Below, piece after piece: positions 8,299 to 17,000 of a stretch of DNA of 40,212 bases; the first letter of the stretch is position 1; every line of letters begins with the position of its first letter. The notes under the pieces are model-generated. The model was not told the origin of the DNA. It saw only the letters and a program-made list of their open reading frames with translations, and searched no databases. Origin of the DNA: Stenotrophomonas sp. UBA2302 (GTDB lineage Bacteria > Pseudomonadota > Gammaproteobacteria > Xanthomonadales > Xanthomonadaceae); contig DDVW01000048.1 in assembly GCA_002345545.1 (NCBI GenBank), positions 36,593 to 76,804 of the forward strand, in the 5' to 3' direction. The position numbers and the translations under genes are program-made.

Positions 8299-11200
8299 TG
8301 ACGACAGACTCCATCCGCCGCTGGTGGCATATCACGTCGTGGCGCGTGCGCTACCTCTGGCTCGATACGCCAGTCGGCCGCTGGATGCATATCGGGGTAG
8401 CTGTGCTTCTTCTCGCTGCCGCGGCGTGGCGTGCGTGGCTATGGCGCGGCCAAGCAGCGGCTGGTCCGGTCCATGCAGAGCTAACGCTCTTCGCGTACAT
8501 CGTGATCATGGTTGTGACCAGCCTGATCATGCTCGCGCTCACGCCCAAGCAGCCGGATGCCGCCGACCAGGTGGTTGAGGCGCCCCGGCTGAAAGACGGC
8601 AGCGGCGTGCGCATGGTGTTCGGTGAAGTGTGGATCACCGATCCGGACATCATCGGCTGGAAGAAGATGGGCACAAAGACCATCCGCGGCAAGAAGAGCG
8701 GATTCAACGGCCGCCCGATCATCGGCTACTGGTACAAGCAGCTCTTCCACTTCCTGCTCTGTCGCGGACCGGTTGATGCGGTGCTGGAGTTCCGGGGCGG
8801 CGACAAGACTGCATGGAAAGGCGAGATGACCGCCACCGGCGAAGTGCAGATCGCCCAGCGTGAGCTGTGGGGTGGTCAAGGCACAGGCGGCGAAGGCGGA
8901 ATTGAAGGGCCGATGGAGTTTCTGTTCGGCGACGCTGCGCAGATGCCCAGCGGTTACCTGGTCAGCAACTTGGATCCGAAACAGCCCGCGTACCGCGGCA
9001 TGCTCACCGCCCTATACAAAGGCGGTCTATGGGGCGCTTTCTCCCCGTACCCGAAGGTCGCATCGTTCAAAGTGCGGCGGATTCTGGAAGGCTGGGAGCG
9101 TGAAGGTGGGGCGTGGTATCCGGAGAAGGCCTCTATTGAAATTCGCAGGGGAGGCTTCCAGGACGAGTTCGTCATTTTTGAAGAGCTGAGGATGGCGGGT
9201 GACGTGTACGTCGGCCCGCCTACGCTGCCCGGAGCGTACATAGAGATCGGTGGGTTCAATTTGACGGACAAGCTTGTGATCCGTGTCGTCGATGGCTTTT
9301 ACAAAGCGTGGTCGCGGTGGCCGGGCGATTCTGGAAATTCAGGTCGAACATGGACGTGCGGTGTTTCAGTCACAAGTAGTGATGGCGCCACGGAAACATA
9401 TCTCGACGACAGCTCATTCTCCCCAGCCTTCTATTTCTCTACGCCCGATCAGGCCCATGCCTTTGCTGTTGTACAACCCGAAGGGGTGTTCACCGGGAGC
9501 ACTTTTTACCGGCTGCACTTCGCGGACTGGATCGTCAATCAGAACCGTGGCGGCTTGTCGCTCAGTGTGAAGCGTCGGCGCGGCTCTGGTTTTGCTATGA
9601 ACCCCGCCCACATGCTCTACCAGAGCATCACTGACAGCTGGATGGGCGCGGAGCCCGAAGCCTCTATCAATGACGCCAGCTTCCGTGCCGCAGCCGATAC
9701 GCTCTACGCCGAAGGCTTCGGTCTATGCACAGAGTGGGACTCGACCACCGAGTCGGTGGAAGCCTTCCAGCAGCGCATCTGCAATGTGATCGGAGCCAAT
9801 CTCTCCCGCAGCCCGGTGGACGGGCTGTGGTATCTGGATCTGATTCGCGGCGACTACGACACCAGCACGCTGCCGGTGCTCACGGATGACGACATCATCG
9901 AGTACAGCGAGCAGCCCGGCACACTGCAAGACGCGGTGAACCAGGTCATTGTCGAATGGCGCGACCCGCAGCGCCGCGAGGATCGTTCGACTTCGCCGGT
10001 GCAATCCCTCGGCGGTATCCAGGCCGTGGGTGCGGTCGTCGGCGAAGTGGCCACGCACCGCGAAATTCCCGAAGAAACACTGGCGCTGCGTGTCGGTGGC
10101 AGCATTCTGCAGTCGAAGGCGCGCCCGCTGCGCCGGATCGCGACGAAGACCACGCGCATCGCGCATGCGTGGCGGCCAGGGCAGGTGATCGAGCTGCAGT
10201 CGGCCAAGCGCGGCATCGCCAGCATGTATTGCCGCATCGGTGATGCCGATCGCGGCACCCTGCGCTCGGGCGCGATCGCGCTCACGCTGCTGCAGGACAC
10301 CTTCGGTCTGCCGCAGTCCGTGTACGTGACGCCCGATCCGGGCGCGGACCCTGGCGATGACGACGTGCCGAAGCCGGTGGCTGCATCCACTGTGCAAGAG
10401 ATGCCCTACGCGCTTCTGGCTGCACTGCAGCCGCCCGGCGAGCTGGCCGTCATGCCAGCCGATGCCGGCTTCCTGTTCGCTGTGGCCACGCCGGCCGGTG
10501 GCGAGGTCGACTACAGCCTGCACGTTGATGCTGGCGCCGGTTTCGATGAGCAAGCCGAGTCGGACTGGAGTGCAACCGCGCTCACTGCCGCGGCTGCGGG
10601 TCACCTGGAAGCAGTCATCGGCATCACCGCCGCACGCGGGTTGGAAGATGCAGCGATCGGTGCGATGGTGTTGTGGGGCAATGAAATCTGCCGGCTCGAT
10701 GCCGTGGACCTCATCGCCGGCACGGTCACACTCGGACGCGGCTGCGCGGACACCGTTCCGGCTGAGCACGCCGCCGGCTCACGGCTGTGGGTGATCGATG
10801 ACTCCATCGCGGTCGATGCCACGCGCTACAGTGCCGGCGCGACCATTTCGGCCAAGCTGCTGCCGCGCACGTCAAGCCAGAGGCTTGAGCTTTCAGCCGC
10901 TGGCGCTGCCACCGTGGCATTCGCAAGCCGCGCCGCCCGGCCGTATCCACCGGCCGCGGTCACGCTCAACGGCGGCACCGCGCCGCTGGAAGTTTTCGAG
11001 ACCGCGGACGTGGCGTGGCTGCATCGCGATCGCATCGCATCAGCCGAGCAGCTGGTCGATCAGTCCGCGGCAAGCATCGGCCCCGAAGCCGGCACCACGT
11101 ACACCGTGCGCTGGTACCTGGGCGGCGTGCTCGATCACACCGTCACCGGCGTCACCGGCACCACAGCAAGCCACGCCCCCGCTGCCGATGGGCTGCTGCG

Positions 11201-11348
11201 CGTGGAAGTGGAGGCTGTGCGCGATGGCCTCACAAGCTGGCAGATGCAGGTCATCGAGTGCGATTACCGTGTCACCCACTACAGCGACTACGTCGACGAA
11301 GTCGGCGACGTCTATGCCGATCAGAACGGCGAAACTTACCTCGGATAG
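8298..11348 (+). CDS. Large phage tail tip protein (central hub / host specificity type)
   Basis: The 1016-aa product starts at ATG 8298 (TGATG overlap). The first 80 residues are basic and hold two hydrophobic stretches (HIGVAVLLLAAAAWRAWLW and LFAYIVIMVVTSLIMLAL). Then comes a region with LKDGSGVRMVFGEVWITDPD and YKQLFHFLLCRGPVD, the signature of siphophage tip proteins that take the place of lambda gpJ. Later parts carry repeated beta domains, including fibronectin-like C-terminal strands (TYTVRWYLGGVLDHTVTGVT). A stretch coding for about residues 275-430 is more AT-rich than its surroundings. The protein should form the central tail tip and contact the cell. The next gene starts four bases after the stop. 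Confidence 0.8.
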   Translation: MTTDSIRRWWHITSWRVRYLWLDTPVGRWMHIGVAVLLLAAAAWRAWLWRGQAAAGPVHAELTLFAYIVIMVVTSLIMLALTPKQPDAADQVVEAPRLKDGSGVRMVFGEVWITDPDIIGWKKMGTKTIRGKKSGFNGRPIIGYWYKQLFHFLLCRGPVDAVLEFRGGDKTAWKGEMTATGEVQIAQRELWGGQGTGGEGGIEGPMEFLFGDAAQMPSGYLVSNLDPKQPAYRGMLTALYKGGLWGAFSPYPKVASFKVRRILEGWEREGGAWYPEKASIEIRRGGFQDEFVIFEELRMAGDVYVGPPTLPGAYIEIGGFNLTDKLVIRVVDGFYKAWSRWPGDSGNSGRTWTCGVSVTSSDGATETYLDDSSFSPAFYFSTPDQAHAFAVVQPEGVFTGSTFYRLHFADWIVNQNRGGLSLSVKRRRGSGFAMNPAHMLYQSITDSWMGAEPEASINDASFRAAADTLYAEGFGLCTEWDSTTESVEAFQQRICNVIGANLSRSPVDGLWYLDLIRGDYDTSTLPVLTDDDIIEYSEQPGTLQDAVNQVIVEWRDPQRREDRSTSPVQSLGGIQAVGAVVGEVATHREIPEETLALRVGGSILQSKARPLRRIATKTTRIAHAWRPGQVIELQSAKRGIASMYCRIGDADRGTLRSGAIALTLLQDTFGLPQSVYVTPDPGADPGDDDVPKPVAASTVQEMPYALLAALQPPGELAVMPADAGFLFAVATPAGGEVDYSLHVDAGAGFDEQAESDWSATALTAAAAGHLEAVIGITAARGLEDAAIGAMVLWGNEICRLDAVDLIAGTVTLGRGCADTVPAEHAAGSRLWVIDDSIAVDATRYSAGATISAKLLPRTSSQRLELSAAGAATVAFASRAARPYPPAAVTLNGGTAPLEVFETADVAWLHRDRIASAEQLVDQSAASIGPEAGTTYTVRWYLGGVLDHTVTGVTGTTASHAPAADGLLRVEVEAVRDGLTSWQMQVIECDYRVTHYSDYVDEVGDVYADQNGETYLG

Positions 11349-11352
11349 CACA

Positions 11353-11835
11353 ATGGCCACGAAACGCTTTGACGCAAACCCTCAGCTCGCTGCCCTGGCC
11401 GGCACCGAGATCATCCCGGCCACGTCGATAGCCGGCGGCACCGACACCGCAAGCAATCCAGTGGCGGCCGGCAGCGATATCAAGATCACCGTGCAGCAGC
11501 TGCTCGGTATGAAAGTGCATGCGGTGGTGCTGAGCAGCGGGGTGGCAACCGTGGATTGCGGACACGGCCTGCGCCGCAATCACACGCTCACGCTCACGGG
11601 AAACGCCACGCTGGCGCTGTCCAACCTGGCCCCGGCCGGGTACACAACGGAAGGGGAAATCCGCATCGTGCAAGATGCAACTGGCGGCCGCACGCTGACG
11701 CTTCCTGCTTCTTTCAAGCCCCTCGGCGGTAGCGACACGACAGTGAAAAGCGCGGCTGGCGGCGTGACGATTCTGTCGTACAAGACGATGACCGATGGAG
11801 TCACGGTGGAGTACGCGATGCAGGAGAGTGCGTGA
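11353..11835 (+). CDS. Phage tail fibre-like protein
   Basis: The 160-aa product starts at ATG 11353, five bases after the tip gene's stop codon, and contains a beta-strand repeat region. A central segment (TLTLTGNATLALSNLAPAGY, then GRTLTLPASFKPLGG) has the alternating pattern of trimeric fibre stems or of the short fibre proteins that follow gpJ-like genes. No enzymatic domain is seen. A long open frame running upstream in this frame is the shadow of the tip gene. The stop TGA overlaps the ATG of the next gene. A structural role at the tail tip is inferred from position and composition only. Confidence 0.6.
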   Translation: MATKRFDANPQLAALAGTEIIPATSIAGGTDTASNPVAAGSDIKITVQQLLGMKVHAVVLSSGVATVDCGHGLRRNHTLTLTGNATLALSNLAPAGYTTEGEIRIVQDATGGRTLTLPASFKPLGGSDTTVKSAAGGVTILSYKTMTDGVTVEYAMQESA

Positions 11836-12542
11836 TGCTGCGGCGGGTGATGATGGCCGCCGGTTCGGCGGCTAATGATCCGAATTGGGCGAACGTCGTC
11901 AGCCTCTTGAATTTCGGCGGCCCGGACGGTAGCACTACTTTCACTGATGCAAAGGGGAAGGCGTGGACGGCTAGTGGCAATGCGAAGATCGACACGTCAC
12001 TCGGGTACAGTGCTGGCAAATTCGATGGCGCGGGCGATTACATTTACACGCCGACTCACGGTGACTTCAGCTTCGGCGCGGGTTTGTGGACAGCCGAGGC
12101 ATGGGTTTTTCGGCCATCTGCATCTGCGAACACCGATATGGTTTTTGGCAAGTGGGGCACAGTCAATAACAGCTCATTTATTCTGCACATCGGTGCGAGC
12201 AGCGCGCTCGGCATTGTGCTGACCACCAGTGGTGGTTACCAGTCCGCCAATGACGTCATGAGCGCCGCAGGAGTTGTGCCAGTTTCCGCTCTCACGCACT
12301 TGGAGTGGTGCCGAGATGCGTCCAATGTGTTTCGCGGATACGTAGATGGCGTGCAGGTGTTGACGCATACCCTGGCGGGCGGCTTGTTCGCAGGAAGCGC
12401 GGATGTCACCATCGGCGGGAACGTGCAAGGGGCATACGACGCCAACGCCTTTGTGCGTGCTAGTCGCATCACCAAAGGCATCTGCCGGCATCCAGATGGG
12501 CTGACCTTTACCCCGCCGCCCGTGCCATTTCCTGCTGGTTGA
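11835..12542 (+). CDS. LamG-like jellyroll phage fibre protein
   Basis: The 235-aa product is best started at ATG 11835, which overlaps the previous stop (TGATG); a GTG one codon earlier is possible. Residues about 20-225 have the features of a LamG/concanavalin A-like jellyroll: SLLNFGG at the first strand, FDGAGDYIYTP, FSFGAGLWTAEAWVF, a W-D/N-pattern in the middle, VDGVQVLTHTL and VTIGGNVQGAYD. Such domains often bind sugars, and as the last tail gene this is a good candidate for a receptor-binding protein that recognises a surface glycan. The DNA is more AT-rich than the neighbouring tail genes, which fits mosaic exchange of fibres. Confidence 0.75.
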   Translation: MLRRVMMAAGSAANDPNWANVVSLLNFGGPDGSTTFTDAKGKAWTASGNAKIDTSLGYSAGKFDGAGDYIYTPTHGDFSFGAGLWTAEAWVFRPSASANTDMVFGKWGTVNNSSFILHIGASSALGIVLTTSGGYQSANDVMSAAGVVPVSALTHLEWCRDASNVFRGYVDGVQVLTHTLAGGLFAGSADVTIGGNVQGAYDANAFVRASRITKGICRHPDGLTFTPPPVPFPAG

Positions 12543-12620
12543 TCGCGGCGCAGGTCAGCAGCAGCCAGCGTGGTCTTTTCTGCGGCCCACCCGACCGCGG
12601 CATCATGACTAAAACAGGGC

Positions 12621-12652
12621 GGCGGCCCGACACCGGCAAGTGCCGGACCGCC
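12621..12652. repeat. Inverted repeat between fibre and methylase genes
   Basis: A small GC-rich hairpin can form: CCGGC (12633-12637) pairs with GCCGG (12642-12646) around an AAGT loop. A weaker outer GGCGG (12621-12625) faces CCGCC (12648-12652). There is no T run after it, so it is not a convincing intrinsic terminator. It lies in the gap of about 210 bases that follows the fibre gene and may stop or slow transcription or be chance. Confidence 0.35.
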
Positions 12653-12752
12653 ACCGCAACACACGCGATCAGCCGCGTGGTATTGGCCGAGACCCTGTTT
12701 GCCTCCGGAGGCGCGGCAAGTCTCGGCGACCAACATCGCAAAGGCTGAGACC

Positions 12753-13517
12753 ATGAAAACCAAGACGCTGTTTCCCTGGCCGGGTGGTAAGACCCGGTTG
12801 CTGCAGCACCTGCTGCCGCTGCTCTCTGAAAACCCCCATTCGACCTACGTGGAGCCGTTCGCTGGCGGTGCGGCCGTGCTGTTCGCCAGAGAGCCCGCGA
12901 AGGTGGAGGTGCTGAACGACAACCACGGCGAGCTGGTGATGCTCTACCGCGTGGTGGCCAACCACCTGGAGGAGTTTGTCCGCCAGTTCCGGTGGGCGCT
13001 TACCAGCCGGGAGATGTTCCGCTGGTGCCAGTTGCAGAACGTGGAGACCCTGACCGATATCCAGCGGGCGGCGCGGTTCTTCTACCTGCAGCGCCTGGCG
13101 TTCGGCGGCAAGGCCACTGGCCAGACGCCAGGATTCGGGTCGTCACCCAAGCGGATCAACCTTCTGAGGCTGGAGGAGGATCTCAGCGATGCTCACCTGC
13201 GGCTCCATCGGGTGGTGGTCGAGAACCTGCCTTGGCAGCGGTGCATGGCCAAGTACGACACCCCCGGCACGCTGTTCTTCATGGACCCGCCGTACTGGGA
13301 GACCGAGGGCTACGGCCAAGGGTTTGGCATCGAGCAGTACGAGGAGCTGGCCGAGGTCATGGCTAGCACCAAGGGCCGGGCCATCCTGACGATCAACGAC
13401 CACCCGGAGATGCGGAGGCTGTTCGACCGGTTCCCCGGCCGTAGCGTCCCTATCAAGTACACGATCGGGGCCGGGAAGCCTGTCGCCCGGACGGAGCGGA
13501 TCTACACGACCGGGTGA
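12753..13517 (+). CDS. DNA adenine methyltransferase (Dam/D12 class)
   Basis: The 254-aa product is a D12-class adenine-N6 methyltransferase. The N-terminus has the SAM-binding PWPGGKTRLLQHL and the VEPFAGGAAVLF motif. The catalytic DPPY motif is at residues 178-181. ATG 12753 was chosen because the frame upstream of it (from 12699) is not phage-like and the product starts directly at KTKTLFPWPGGK. The enzyme transfers a methyl group to adenine in a short recognition site, perhaps GATC by homology with Dam, but the specificity cannot be told from sequence. Being the last gene before the right end of a transposable phage, it may protect phage DNA from host restriction or alter expression. Confidence 0.9.
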   Translation: MKTKTLFPWPGGKTRLLQHLLPLLSENPHSTYVEPFAGGAAVLFAREPAKVEVLNDNHGELVMLYRVVANHLEEFVRQFRWALTSREMFRWCQLQNVETLTDIQRAARFFYLQRLAFGGKATGQTPGFGSSPKRINLLRLEEDLSDAHLRLHRVVVENLPWQRCMAKYDTPGTLFFMDPPYWETEGYGQGFGIEQYEELAEVMASTKGRAILTINDHPEMRRLFDRFPGRSVPIKYTIGAGKPVARTERIYTTG

Positions 13518-13535
13518 TCTGCGTGGGGCGGGAGG

Positions 13536-13558
13536 GATTCCGCCCTGTGCAATTTTAT
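13536..13558 (-). repeat. Prophage right-end repeat, inner copy (candidate transposase-binding site)
   Basis: Reading + strand GATTCCGCCCTGTGCAATTT then TAT, this copy shares GATT-x-CGCCCTGT and a T-rich core with the copy at 13573-13593. Seen from the end inwards (complement strand) the shared core is ATAAA(A/T)..ACAGGGCG. It lies about 72 bases inside the proposed end. Confidence 0.55.
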
Positions 13559-13572
13559 TGCAGGGCGTGCAA

Positions 13573-13593
13573 GATTACGCCCTGTCCATTTAT
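13573..13593 (-). repeat. Prophage right-end repeat, middle copy (candidate transposase-binding site)
   Basis: GATTACGCCCTGTCCATTTA then T matches the inner copy at 13536 at GATT, CGCCCTGT and the AT-rich core. The starts of the two copies are 37 bases apart. A pair of direct repeats of this length close to an element end is the usual layout of Mu-type transposase-binding sites. Confidence 0.55.
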
Positions 13594-13602
13594 CTCAACT
13601 CA

Positions 13603-13618
13603 GGCGGGCGATTTATCG
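13603..13618 (-). repeat. Prophage right-end repeat, terminal copy (candidate transposase-binding site)
   Basis: GGCGGGCGATTTATCG shares the ATTTAT(C) core of the middle copy, 23 bases closer to the end. Its GC flank is more diverged than the other two. It lies 12 bases from the proposed terminal TTACA. It is the weakest of the three copies. Confidence 0.4.
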
Positions 13619-13630
13619 CGCGCCGTTACA

Positions 13631-13984
13631 CACAGCGGACTGTGGTGCGTGGAAGGGGTGTGGAGCGGCAACCTGCAGATCACCCAGTATGCGTTGCAGG
13701 CGCAGGCCGGCGAGCGTTTCCAGTTCCGTGCCGGGCGCGGGCTGCTGGCCGGACCCGGCAGCGCCGGTTGCCTGATCCCACCGCACGAGTACCACACCAT
13801 CTGCAATCCGAGTCCCGACCAGATCGCGGTGTCGGTGCACGTCTACCAGCGGGTGATGCAGCGCTGCACGGTGTTCCTGCCCGATCCGCAACACCCGCAC
13901 TGGTACCGGCGCGAAATCCGCGACCTGCAGACCGACGACGGCCCGACGCCGGCACGCAGCAGCACGGCAGTGATCGGCGGATAA
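13631..13984 (+). pseudogene. 3' fragment of a cysteine dioxygenase-like cupin gene, cut by the prophage
   Basis: From 13631 the frame reads HSGLWCVEGVWSGNL and continues as a typical bacterial cysteine dioxygenase C-terminal part: beta strands ending in SAGCLIPPHEYHTI, then VSVHVYQRVMQRCTVF and HPHWYRREIRDLQ, to TAA 13982-13984. The first residue would be the second His of the H-x-H iron site, and the HEYHTI His would be the third ligand. The N-terminal half with the first metal His is missing; the 5' sequence before 13631 is prophage end DNA. About 117 codons remain out of the roughly 190-200 usual for the family. The enzyme is therefore probably inactive. The intact 5' half should lie at the far end of the prophage. 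Confidence 0.75.
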
Positions 13985-13994
13985 GCAGCGCCGC

Positions 13995-14013
13995 CCGCAC
14001 CAGCCGGGTGCGG
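13995..14013. terminator. Possible hairpin between convergent genes
   Basis: A perfect 7-bp stem, CCGCACC (13995-14001) and GGTGCGG (14007-14013) around AGCCG, sits between the cupin remnant (+) and the 1263-aa gene (-). No clear T run follows on either strand, so termination is only suggested by position. Confidence 0.35.
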
Positions 14014-14031
14014 ACGACGCTTCGCACACCG

Positions 14032-17000
14032 TCAGTCCAGCGGCAGTGTGTTGTTCAGCGCGGTTACTTCCTCCGCCTCACCGTCCTGCATCACCTGCAC
14101 ACGGGCACCGGCACGCACGAAACCGGCCGGCAGGGCCAACTGTACGGTCACAGTCTTGGGCAGCAGGTCGCTGGGCGCCGGCAGCGCCGGAATGGCCGTC
14201 CGCGCCACTTCCCGGCCACACGCATCGCGTACCACGGCAACACCGGTGGTGGTGGCGACATGGCCGAGGCTGTGCACGGTCAGCTGCAGCGTGTCGCCGT
14301 CGATACGCAGGTCGCCGCGGCCGATACCCAGATCGGCACGTTCGCTGACCGGGGTGCCCGCCTGGATCCGTTCAAATTCGAACAGCAGGGTCTTGCCAGG
14401 TACGAACTCCAGCGGCGTGGCCATGCTCTTTTCGAAGGTGATCTCGCGCCGCTGCGGGCGACCATCGATGCGGCCATTGCCATCGGCATCGATGCCGCTG
14501 CGCACCTGCCACAGGCCAGCGGCCACGTTCCAGCCGGTCATCTGCACGGCCTGTTTGCGACCACTGAAGTTGTAGGCGGTCACGGTGAAGCGCTCGGGCG
14601 AGGGTGCATCCACCAGCAGCGCGACCTGCTCGGCCGCGGCATCGTCGGCAAAGCGCCAGCTCACCGTATGCCCGGGCCAGCTCTGGTTGCGCTTCAGGGC
14701 GATGCCGCCCAGCCGCGTGCGCTGCAGGAATTCGCTCGGCGCCTCGACCCGGTCCGACCACCAGTGGCCTTCGGTGTTCATGTACTCGCGCTGCGCCTTG
14801 GCCTGGATACCCTCGGCGTGCAGCTGTTCCAGGTACTTCTTGTCGACGGTCTGCTGCCATGCGATGACGTTGGCAAAGCCGCTGCCGCCGCCCTTGTCCG
14901 CCTCGGCGACCAGTTGCTTGCCCCAGTCCTGCGCGTGGCCCAGCGTATCGATGAAGTTCTCGCCCAGATTCGACAGCGCAGCGGGGCCGCCGCGTGCGAC
15001 GCGGTAGTCCAGCGCCTGCAGGTACTTGTCATCGCCGCTCCAGCGCCATGCCGCCCAGAACAGGTGCATCACATCGCCGCTGCCCGAGCCCTGGTTCAAC
15101 TCGCCGCCGCGGGTCTGCCCGGTCGCCCAGTTGATCTCGTTGGGCAGGGTGAAGCGGCCCTTGTCGTCGGTATAGGCATGCGCCAGCCAGCTGTCGGCCA
15201 GGCCGGTGACCAGCTTGCGACCGGTCGGATCGGCGTTGTATTCGCCGATCAGAAACGCCGGGTGCAGCGCCGGGAACGAATAGGGCTTCTGCCACTGCCA
15301 GTTCGGCTCGCGGTAGACCTTGTTGCCGCCGAACCAGTTGCTGGAAAACAGCAGGTGGCCCTGCGGATTGGGCAGGATGATGCGCTCATCGAACGCCTTG
15401 ACCGTCTCCATCAGCCGTTCGACGGTCAGCGGATCACCCCAATTGAGGTAGAGCATCGCGCTGTTGGCGTTGATGCCTTCCTCGTAGGAATGCAGCTCGT
15501 CGGTTTCGATGGTGCTCAGCCCGTTGGCGAACATGCCGTTGCGGTAGATCGCATCGGACAGCGAGGTCAGCGAGGCGTTGAGCTTGTCCGGCTGCACGCC
15601 CATCAACGCCAGCCCCGGCCACTGCTGCACCAGGTCCGAGTCGTCGGACAGGCCACCACCGAAATCGCCGTAGGCGACCTGCCGGTGGTCGATCCACCAG
15701 TCGATGAAACGGCGCACGAACTTGAGGTCTTCGGTCTGCCGGAACGCCCACAGGGGCACGCCCTTGGGCGCTTGCGGCTGTTCGAATGGCGGTTTGCCCT
15801 GGCTGTTGTAGCTGATGTAGTTCCAGTACAGGCGGCCCAGTTCGTGGTCCGGGTCCACCCGCAGCAGATCGCTCAGGTCGGCGTAGACGCGCGCGTACAG
15901 GCGCTGGCGCTTGGAGGTGGTGTGTTCCTCGACCAGGAAGCCCCAGTTGTCGCGCACCTGGTTGAAGCGGTCGGCGACGTGTTCCTGCTTGGCCTGCTCG
16001 CGCTCCTTGAACACCAGCCGCACCTCGGCACCGTCCAGCGAGGTGGCGTTGAAGCCCGGCGCGGCCGAGGCGATCGAGATCCACAGGCTGTCGGCGGTGA
16101 GGATGCGGTCGCGCAGGTCCAGCCACAGCGTGCGCTTCTCACCCGGCTTGACCGATACCGACACGTCGATCATGTCGCGCGCCGGCCAGATCGGGTCCTT
16201 GATGCGGATGTTCAGCGGGATGAGCCCGTCATGCGTGGCCGGCAGGTCCAGCGCGGGGATATCGATGGCCACACCATCCAGGCCGTCATGCATGTTTTCC
16301 CAGCTGTAGGCCCAGCTGCGGATCAGCGGCTGCGCGGCCGGCGCATCGCCAACGCCGGAGGGAATGAGCACATGCACGATCGGCAGCGGCTCGGCCGGCA
16401 AGGTGTCAGTGCTGCGCTTGCGCGAGCCGGCGCCCTTGGGCAACGCCATCACCGTGCTGCGCTCGGCCTGCGGATAGCGCCCGTCGATGTACGCACGCAG
16501 ATCGGTGATGTTGGTGTAGTCCGGCAGCACGCTGCTGTCGATCAGGTAGCGCTGCTTGACCGTGCCGTCCGGCTCGGCCGCATCGCTGACGTGGTAGCCC
16601 CAGATTTCCTGGATCGGCGTTTCCTGCTCGGTGTTGCGGAAATGCAGCTGACCGCCGCGCTGTGCGGCGAAACTGTCGACACTGCGCACCACGCCTTCGG
16701 GGCGGGTGAACAGGGTTCCGGCGGTGCCGGCCAGCGTGCCGAACGCGGCGCCGCGGATCTCCACCCGGTTGATGGTTTCACCGTCGGGAATGCTCAGGTC
16801 CAGCTGCTGGCCGCCCTCGACATAGGTGTTCCAGTCCGGCAGCTGGAAATAGTCGTTACGGCCGACAAGCCGCGAGCGGTTGTAGACGCCCGGCCAGGTG
16901 GTCTCGGCGATGCCGTCGGTACCTTTCCACATCCACTGCTTGAGGTCCTTGACGTCGGCGAACTCGACCTTGCGGATCGTCGTGGTTGCCGACTCCAGCG

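Larger units (their letters stand above)
1..13630 (+). mobile_element. Right part of a Mu/B3-like transposable siphophage prophage
   Basis: Everything here is on the + strand in overlapping tail-morphogenesis genes: DUF1320 (Mu gp36-like), tail terminator, tail tube, frameshifted chaperone, tape measure, distal tail proteins, tip, fibres and a Dam-type methylase. A Mu gp36-like gene in a long non-contractile tail module is typical of the B3/D3112 type of transposable phage. No sheath gene is seen. The right boundary is placed after TTACA at 13626-13630, because three imperfect end repeats lie just inside it and a truncated host gene starts just outside. The left end, transposase, head and lysis genes lie outside the window, so transposition is inferred. 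The exact last base could differ by a few nucleotides. Confidence 0.75.

Noticed and set aside
12633..12646. Hairpin after the fibre gene as an intrinsic terminator
   Set aside because: The stem is only 5 bp and no T run follows.
12539..12748. Small 69-aa + strand open frame between the fibre and methylase genes
   Set aside because: It needs a TTG start inside the previous stop, has no ribosome site, and its product has no recognisable domain; the overlapping hairpin and codon use look non-coding.
13518..13630. CRISPR or integron-type repeats at the prophage end
   Set aside because: The repeats are imperfect, unevenly spaced and only three; the context of a phage end explains them better.
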